64,000 bases of DNA. It comes from JAEUIZ01 sp046155605 (GTDB lineage: Bacteria > Planctomycetota > Phycisphaerae > Phycisphaerales > UBA1924). The notes beneath the pieces are model-generated. The model saw nothing but the letters and a program-made list of their open reading frames with translations, was not told the origin of the DNA and ran no database searches. The position numbers and the translations under genes were made by a program. The DNA lies in contig JBJXFQ010000075.1 in the NCBI GenBank assembly GCA_046155605.1, positions 1 through 64,000 of the forward strand. Direction: 5' to 3'. Below are positions 58,939 to 64,000 of the stretch, piece after piece (positions within the stretch are counted from its first letter, which is position 1; each line of letters starts with the position of its first letter).

Positions 58939-59739
58939 TCAAATCCACCCGGCGATCAGGGCCGCGGCCAGCACGAGCAGCGCGGTGCCGATGAAGCGTC
59001 GGAGCGCGGGGAGCGTGATGCTCTTGATGAGCCGCGAGCCGGCGAAGGTGCCGACGAACGCGGCGAGGGTTGCGGCGATGACCAGCCCGATGCCGCCGCC
59101 TTGTCGGAGGGTGTGGAGTTCGGCGGCTCCGATGGCGATTCCATAGACAAGGAGGCGCGAGACATCGACGATGACCGCGCCGACGACGCGGGTGCCGATG
59201 AGGGCTTCTTTCGTGAGCCCGGCGCGGAGGAGGAAGGCGGAGCGGAGCGCGCCCTGGTGGCCCGAGAGCCCGCCGAAGAAGCCGGAGACGAGCCCGCCGA
59301 TCCAGAGCAGGCGGCGGCTGAAGGCGACGCGCTCGAACCCGGGCCAGAGTTCGAGGACGGCGAAGGCGGCGATGACGACGCCGACGACGAGCTTGATGGC
59401 GGTGACCTCGGCCGTGCGCCCCGCGATGGGATAGGTCGCGATCGGCTCGATGTGGGCGACGGCTTCGAGGGCGATGGCGCCGAGGATCGCGCCGACGGAG
59501 GCGGGGATGCCATAGGCGAGCACGGTGGGCCAATGGGCGTGCCGGCCGACGAGGGCGAGCTTGAAGAGGCTGTTGGCGAGGTGTACGACGGCGGTGGCGG
59601 CAACGGCGACGGGGAGCGGAAAGAAGGCGGCGAAGGCGGGCATGAGGAGGGTGCCGAGGCCGAAGCCGCTGAAGAAGGTGAGGCCGGCGACGACGAGGGC
59701 GACGGAGCAGACGAGGAGGCAGGACGCCACTTCTGTCAT
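58939..59739 (-). CDS. TauE/SafE-family membrane transporter
   Basis: The 266-residue protein has eight predicted membrane helices and matches the sulfite exporter TauE/SafE type, with inverted repeats around LTFFSGFGLGTLLMPAFAAF and GLVSGFFGGLSGHQGALRSA. Family members move sulfite, sulfoacetate or other organic anions. The start at 59739 overlaps the stop of the MazF-like gene (ATGA), so it is translationally coupled to the toxin-antitoxin pair. That association is odd and unexplained. Confidence 0.85.
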   Translation of the reverse strand: MTEVASCLLVCSVALVVAGLTFFSGFGLGTLLMPAFAAFFPLPVAVAATAVVHLANSLFKLALVGRHAHWPTVLAYGIPASVGAILGAIALEAVAHIEPIATYPIAGRTAEVTAIKLVVGVVIAAFAVLELWPGFERVAFSRRLLWIGGLVSGFFGGLSGHQGALRSAFLLRAGLTKEALIGTRVVGAVIVDVSRLLVYGIAIGAAELHTLRQGGGIGLVIAATLAAFVGTFAGSRLIKSITLPALRRFIGTALLVLAAALIAGWI

Positions 59740-60101
59740 GGCGATTCGCCAGAAGGTAGATCGAAGAACCGATCTATCACGGCGTCGAGAAGTTTGGCGA
59801 TGAGCGGCGCACCAAGCCTTCCCGCCGCCGGACCTACCGCCGAACGCGGAACTTCCGCAACCCAACGCGGAAGGATCACGCAAGGCGTCGGCAGGCCGAC
59901 TGGTGCATGGATCGCATCGTGATCTCGATGCATGTCGCGGTCGTTGTCGGTCGTCGTTCCAACGAACACGAGAAGCCCGTCGGGCGAGTCCGGAATCGCG
60001 TCGCCCAAGTCGAGAAAGACCGCGGGCCGGCGCTTCGGTTCACCGCCGTCGAGCGGCGGGAAGGCGTCGATCCAGTATGCATCGCCGGTGCGAAGCCTCA
60101 T
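59736..60101 (-). CDS. MazF/PemK-like protein, candidate toxin
   Basis: The 121-residue protein begins RTGDAYWIDAFPPLDGGEPK and has KRRPAVFLDLGDAI, the pattern of the MazF/PemK SH3-like fold: a GD start, then RPAV and an Asp/Arg-containing core (CVILPRWVAEV), and a C-terminal GRLGAPLIAKLLDAVIDRFF. In MazF these form an RNA-cleaving pocket. It is very divergent, so RNase activity is not proved. A Panacea-domain gene ends 12 bases upstream, as in an antitoxin-toxin pair, and the transporter is coupled downstream. Confidence 0.65.
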   Translation of the reverse strand: MRLRTGDAYWIDAFPPLDGGEPKRRPAVFLDLGDAIPDSPDGLLVFVGTTTDNDRDMHRDHDAIHAPVGLPTPCVILPRWVAEVPRSAVGPAAGRLGAPLIAKLLDAVIDRFFDLPSGESP

Positions 60102-60113
60102 CACGCGGGCAGT

Positions 60114-60701
60114 CTACTGGTTTCCGGACGCTCCGTCGGTCGCGGCTGTCGGACCCCGCCACGACCTCTCCTTCGCTGCGGCCCGGATGGCACCGGCGTG
60201 CGCGCGGACTCGCGCCTGGGCTCGGGCCAACTGTCCCGCGAACTCATCCGCGATGTCGGCGAGCGGGATCGGCGCGTCGCTCTGGGCCGAGGGCGGGAGC
60301 CCCGCGCGCGATTTGGTCCAGGGCATCTCGTCGTGAGTCATGTCAGAGAGTTTGAACGCCGAGTAATCCTTGTATCGGCTCCACACGCTCTCAACGACCG
60401 CACGGGTTGGAGCGACTAACTCGGGCGGCGTCTGCGGCGCGGACAGGATCGGGCCCTTGCCGAGCGATCTGAACTCTCGATAGACCGCCACGACCACCGG
60501 GCCGTCGCGCCACGCTTGAATTTCGTCATCGAACGCCGGCGTTTGGGCCTCAACCAGGTGCCAACCCTGGACGTAATACAACAGTTTCTGGAGTTTGAGC
60601 GGCGTAAGGTAGTCCGGGTCGTCGGGCCGCTCCCGGGCCACACGCCACAGCAGATAGCGTGCGATCTCGAGTGCGGTGTGTGCGGCTTTCATGGCGACCA
60701 T
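60114..60701 (-). CDS. Panacea-domain (DUF4065) protein, candidate antitoxin
   Basis: The sequence LTPLKLQKLLYYVQGWHLV followed by FDDEIQAWRDGPVVVAVYRE is the Panacea/SocA signature. The Panacea domain is a promiscuous antitoxin partnered with many unrelated toxins; it can also be a proteolysis adaptor in SocAB. The C-terminal 60 residues (ADIADEFAGQLARAQARVRA) are helical and may form the toxin-binding part. The small downstream MazF-like gene fits the toxin position. It is the first gene of a probable three-gene unit. Confidence 0.8.
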   Translation of the reverse strand: MVAMKAAHTALEIARYLLWRVARERPDDPDYLTPLKLQKLLYYVQGWHLVEAQTPAFDDEIQAWRDGPVVVAVYREFRSLGKGPILSAPQTPPELVAPTRAVVESVWSRYKDYSAFKLSDMTHDEMPWTKSRAGLPPSAQSDAPIPLADIADEFAGQLARAQARVRAHAGAIRAAAKERSWRGPTAATDGASGNQ

Positions 60702-60764
60702 GCTGACATGAGGGTAGCGCCCCGGCCATCGGGTGCTCCAGTTCCTATCGGCTCGAAGCGACTC

Positions 60765-61934
60765 CTACACCGGGACGCGCGGGCTCCGGTCCAGCTGGCT
60801 CACCACCACGCGTGCATCGGGCAGCGTGGCAGACAGCCGTCGCGCCAGCCGCGGCAGGTAGCCACGCTCCGTGTTCGTGTGGCCCGCGAGGATCACGCTC
60901 GTGCCCGCGTTCAGCGCGTCGAGCAGTTCGTGATGTTTCATCTCGCCGGTGACGAAGACCTCGCACCCGTCAGCGCGGGCGGCGGCCGCCATTGAGGCGC
61001 CCGAGCCGGGCACCACGCCGATGGTCGTGACTGGCAGGTCGGACTCGCCCGCCCCTCCTGCGCGGGCCACGTTGACGACCGGGATGGAGAGGAACGCCTT
61101 GAGACGCTCCGCGAGCGTCGAGAGCGTCGCGGGCTGATCGAGGACCAGCCGTCGGCCTGGGCCTTTGCTCCGCTCGGGTCGGCCCAGCAACTCGTAGACA
61201 TCGACCGCGGGCTCCTCATATGGGTGGAACCGCCGCAGCGTTTCGAGCGCGAGCGGCAAAGCGGCCTTGGAGCAGACCATCTCGAGCCGCAACTCCGGCG
61301 TGCGCTCCAGCCGGCCTGCCTGGCCAACCGTCGGTGTCGTGCCATCGCTTCCGAAAAACGTGCCGGTGCCGGGCGTGGCAAAGGAGCAGACCTGGTAGCC
61401 CCCGATGATCCCCGCGCCGGCGGTGGCGAGCGCACTGCGCAACTCGTCGGCCGCGCTCTCCGGCACAAACGTCACGATCTTGACCTCTTGCGTTTGATCG
61501 CGGGCGACATGCGGCATGAGCGCCCGGCAATCGCCGGCGATCTTGCCCTCGTCCCCCCCTCCCGATGCCGCGCCCCCGGAGAGCCCCTCGCAGAGCCAGT
61601 CCGTGACGCCGCCGGCGGTCGCGTCGAGCGCGGTGTGCGGGGAATAGATCGCGATGCCGGCCTCGATGGCTCCGAGCAGCACGCGGCCTCGGGGGGTGGC
61701 AGAGGTGATGCGCTTGATCGGCTCCCAGAGGGGCGGGTGATAGGCCACGATCGCCGACGCCCGCGCGCGGACGGCTTCGGCCAGCACACACTCGGTCAGG
61801 TCAATGGTGAGGAGGATGGGTCCGGCAACGCGGCGATCGGCCGAGCCGACGAGCAGTCCCACGTTGTCCCACGGCTCCGCGAGATGCAGCGGAGCGATGG
61901 ATTCCATGGCGCGGACGAGGTCGCTGACGAGCAT
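60765..61934 (-). CDS. Nif3-like dinuclear metal protein
   Basis: The protein matches the Nif3/YqfO family: N-terminal LAEPWDNVGLLVGS, metal ligands in VAYHPPLWEP and SPHTALDAT, and C-terminal TGEMKHHELLDALNAGTSVILAGH. A PII/YqfO-like insertion lies in the middle (VKIVTFVPESAADELRSALA to RFHPYEEPAVDVYELL). Members form hexameric toroids with two metal ions; GTP cyclohydrolase-like activity has been claimed but is uncertain. The start at 61934 fits; it is divergent to ispE. Confidence 0.9.
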   Translation of the reverse strand: MLVSDLVRAMESIAPLHLAEPWDNVGLLVGSADRRVAGPILLTIDLTECVLAEAVRARASAIVAYHPPLWEPIKRITSATPRGRVLLGAIEAGIAIYSPHTALDATAGGVTDWLCEGLSGGAASGGGDEGKIAGDCRALMPHVARDQTQEVKIVTFVPESAADELRSALATAGAGIIGGYQVCSFATPGTGTFFGSDGTTPTVGQAGRLERTPELRLEMVCSKAALPLALETLRRFHPYEEPAVDVYELLGRPERSKGPGRRLVLDQPATLSTLAERLKAFLSIPVVNVARAGGAGESDLPVTTIGVVPGSGASMAAAARADGCEVFVTGEMKHHELLDALNAGTSVILAGHTNTERGYLPRLARRLSATLPDARVVVSQLDRSPRVPV

Positions 61935-61975
61935 GGTGTCTCCCCGTGGTCGCATCATAGGTTGTAGGATCGTCG

Positions 61976-62881
61976 ATGCGTCTGACCGCTCACGCGAAGG
62001 TCAATCTCACGCTGGCGGTTGGTCCGCCGATCGCCGCGGGCGAGCCGAATGCGGGGTATCACCCGATCGCGTCGCTCATGCACGCGATTGATCTGGCGGA
62101 CACGGTCGAGGTCGAACGTGGCGAGGGGTTTGCGGTCGAATGGTCGCCCGATGCGCCGCTGCGCTCGCCGATCGATTGGCCGCGCGAGCGAGACCTCGCG
62201 TTTCGCGCGCATCGGGCGCTGGAGGCGCATGTGGGCAGGATGCTCCCGACGCGGATTCGCATCGTCAAGCGCATCCCGGTCGGCGGGGGGCTGGGCGGGG
62301 GCTCGTCCGATGCCGCGGCCGCGCTGCGGGGCATCAATGGGCTCTTTGACCTGCGACTCGACCACGCCGCGCTCGCGACGGTGGGTCGCACGCTCGGGAG
62401 CGATGTGCCGTTCTTTCTCGATCCGCCGCCGTCGCCCTCGGCTCCACCTTCCGCGCAGCCCCCGCGTCCGGCGATGGTCACGGGCGTCGCGGATTCGTTC
62501 GCACGTCTGCCGCGCCGCGACGGCTGGCTGGTGCTCGCGCTTCCGCGCTTCGGCTGTCCGACACGCGAGGTGTATCAGGCCTTCGATTCGCTCGTGCGCG
62601 GCCCGTTGCGTTCGGACGAGGCCGCCGCGGTCGCCGGCAACTCGGCGTGGCCGCCCACGCGACTTTTCAACGACCTGCTGCCCGCCGCGGAGTTGATTCG
62701 GCCCGAACTCGGCGTGCTTCGCCACGGGCTGGATGCCGCCTTGCGGCAGGCCTGGCACCTGAGCGGGAGCGGGAGCACGCTGTTCCTGCCCGTGGTGACC
62801 TCTGCCGCGGCTCACACGATCGCCTCGAAGATGGGCCGTGATCTGCCCGATGCAGTCTATGTCCCCGCGCGGCTGGCATGA
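61976..62881 (+). CDS. ispE: 4-diphosphocytidyl-2-C-methyl-D-erythritol kinase
   Basis: The GHMP-kinase phosphorylates CDP-ME in the MEP isoprenoid pathway. The ATP-binding motif PVGGGLGGGSSDAAAAL is clear; the N-terminal AHAKVNLTLAVG and the late WHLSGSGSTLFLPV are as in IspE. Length (301 residues) is normal. A Ser/Pro-rich loop (PPPSPSAPPSAQPPRP) is an insertion in the middle. No other MEP gene is adjacent. It is divergent to the Nif3-like gene with a 41-base gap. Confidence 0.93.
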   Translation: MRLTAHAKVNLTLAVGPPIAAGEPNAGYHPIASLMHAIDLADTVEVERGEGFAVEWSPDAPLRSPIDWPRERDLAFRAHRALEAHVGRMLPTRIRIVKRIPVGGGLGGGSSDAAAALRGINGLFDLRLDHAALATVGRTLGSDVPFFLDPPPSPSAPPSAQPPRPAMVTGVADSFARLPRRDGWLVLALPRFGCPTREVYQAFDSLVRGPLRSDEAAAVAGNSAWPPTRLFNDLLPAAELIRPELGVLRHGLDAALRQAWHLSGSGSTLFLPVVTSAAAHTIASKMGRDLPDAVYVPARLA

Positions 62882-62969
62882 CCCGCCCGAATAACTCGGG
62901 CCAGACCTCGTACACTCGCAGCCTCTGCTCATTCATCCGCGCTCGCGCGGCTTTCGAGAAGGACTCGCG

Positions 62970-63929
62970 ATGCCTCAGAACAAGCCCGTCGTCGGGATCG
63001 ACCTCGGCGGCACCAACATGCAGATCGCCATCGTCAGCCCCGAGCGCGCGATCATGGGCCGATCCAAGCGCAAGACCAAGCCCGACGACGGCCGCGATGC
63101 CGTGATCGCGCGGATCGCCGAGGGCGTGCAGGAGGCCTGCGACGACGCGAAGGTGCCCATCGGCGAGATCGCGGGACTGGGGATCGGTGCCCCGGGCGCG
63201 ATCGAGCCCGCCCAGGGTGTCGTGCTCGAGGCGGTCAATCTGCGCTGGACCGACGTCCCGCTGGCTGACATCTTGCGCAAGCGGCTCAACATGCCGGCGT
63301 TCGTCGATAACGACGTGAACGTCGCGGTCTATGCCGAGAACGTGATGGGCGCGGGCGAGCAATCGCGCGATCTGCTGGGCGTCTGGATCGGCACGGGCAT
63401 CGGGGGCGGGCTGATCCTGAATGGCGCGCTCTATTACGGCGCGTTCTTCTCCGCCGGCGAGATCGGGCACACCATTTTGTTCCCCGGCGTGCCGCTGGGC
63501 TCGCGCTCGCTCGAGCACAACTGCTCGCGCACCGCGGTTGTCGATCGCATCGTGCGGCTTCTCAGATCGAATCGCAAGTCGGTGATCCCGTCGCTCGTTG
63601 ATGGCGACCTCGACCAGGTGAAATCCAAGACCGTCGCCAAGGCCTATCAGATGGGCGACGAACTAACCATGCAGGTTGTCGATCACGTCGCGGACCTGCT
63701 GGGGATCGCGATCGCCAACGCCGTCACGCTGCTCTCGCTGCCGCGGGTGGTGCTGGGCGGCGGGCTGACCGAGGCGATGGGCGAGCCGCTCGTCGAGCGA
63801 GTGAAGAAATCGGCCCGAGCGAACGTCTTTCCCGACAAGTGCCGACAGGTCAAGATCGTGGCGACGCGGCTCCTAGACGATGCCGGGGCACTGGGCGCGG
63901 CCCTGATCGCGCAGGACCGGTTGGGGTAG
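62970..63929 (+). CDS. ROK-family sugar kinase
   Basis: The 319-residue protein starts with the nucleotide-phosphate motif GIDLGGTNMQIAIV, has the ROK motif GIGAPGAIEP, the catalytic VDNDVNVAVYAE and GIGTGIGGGLILNG. The segment after AGEIGHTILFPG, where typical ROK kinases carry a CxCGxxGCxE zinc-binding motif, reads LEHNCSRTAVVDRI with a single Cys, so the zinc site is absent. It is likely a glucokinase-type sugar kinase, but the substrate is not certain. Confidence 0.88.
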   Translation: MPQNKPVVGIDLGGTNMQIAIVSPERAIMGRSKRKTKPDDGRDAVIARIAEGVQEACDDAKVPIGEIAGLGIGAPGAIEPAQGVVLEAVNLRWTDVPLADILRKRLNMPAFVDNDVNVAVYAENVMGAGEQSRDLLGVWIGTGIGGGLILNGALYYGAFFSAGEIGHTILFPGVPLGSRSLEHNCSRTAVVDRIVRLLRSNRKSVIPSLVDGDLDQVKSKTVAKAYQMGDELTMQVVDHVADLLGIAIANAVTLLSLPRVVLGGGLTEAMGEPLVERVKKSARANVFPDKCRQVKIVATRLLDDAGALGAALIAQDRLG

Positions 63930-64000
63930 CGAACGCTCGCGGCAACGAGGCATTTTCTGGGACGAATGTCTTCATCGTGTTCGCCGCCAACCATGTGGTA

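Overview
The window is a stretch of high-GC chromosome that most resembles a planctomycete of the Phycisphaerae/Phycisphaerales type. The main evidence is a set of exported proteins ending in short duplicated C-terminal modules built around NVNDF-[IVA]-CF and closing in [FY]-[AS]-AGC (the 'GC-type dockerin' tail typical of that group), three prepilin-like proteins with the FTLIELL-type leader, and a dense, accessory-rich gene layout. No rRNA, CRISPR array, phage or insertion-sequence transposase was seen. One tRNA, tRNA-Pro(UGG), lies at 12479-12552.

Layout. 0-9 kb: a partial exported transglutaminase-like protein, a PmtA-like methyltransferase, a membrane protein with a MerR-like helix-turn-helix, a RidA/aminomuconate-deaminase-like protein, a zinc-ribbon membrane protein, an MCE/MlaD protein, then der and argG. 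9-14.5 kb: a lipoprotein, a motA-motB pair, tRNA-Pro, an HPF-like ribosome hibernation factor and a TerB-DUF697 protein. 14.7-24.6 kb: exported dockerin-tailed proteins, a prepilin / histidine kinase / sigma-54 response regulator cluster, a trypsin-like protease interrupted by an in-frame TAG, panD and a truncated cytosine methyltransferase. 24.7-31.5 kb: an RluA-type pseudouridine synthase, a methyltransferase/FAD-oxidase pair, and a kynurenine operon (kynU followed by one reading frame that joins kynurenine 3-monooxygenase to kynurenine formamidase). 31.5-45 kb: type II secretion ATPase and secretin, a BtuF-like protein, a three-gene exported operon starting with a 13-cysteine small protein, and a prepilin / small membrane protein / exported ADP-ribosylglycohydrolase / class IV aminotransferase operon. 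45-56 kb: a Ser/Thr kinase, an exported EEP nuclease-like protein, a methyltransferase, a MacA-MacB-TolC-type efflux operon and another dockerin-tailed protein. 56-64 kb: clpC, a Panacea antitoxin with a MazF/PemK-like partner and a coupled TauE/SafE gene, a Nif3-like protein, ispE and an ROK kinase.

How the parts fit. The tryptophan-kynurenine genes cover formamidase, 3-monooxygenase and kynureninase, so they turn N-formylkynurenine into 3-hydroxyanthranilate. The dioxygenases on either side are not in the window. The GspD/GspE pair, the three prepilins and the PilS/PilR-like two-component pair point to an active type II secretion/pseudopilus machinery that could handle the exported dockerin-tailed proteins. 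A family of palindromic elements sharing GTGGCACGA sits mainly at the 3' ends of transcription units. Simple repeats have been captured inside the kynurenine genes, and one appears to have created the monooxygenase-formamidase fusion.

Most promising for follow-up: the fused kynurenine enzyme, the Panacea-MazF-like module, the Cys-rich exported operon at 37.2-39.9 kb, and the hairpin element family.
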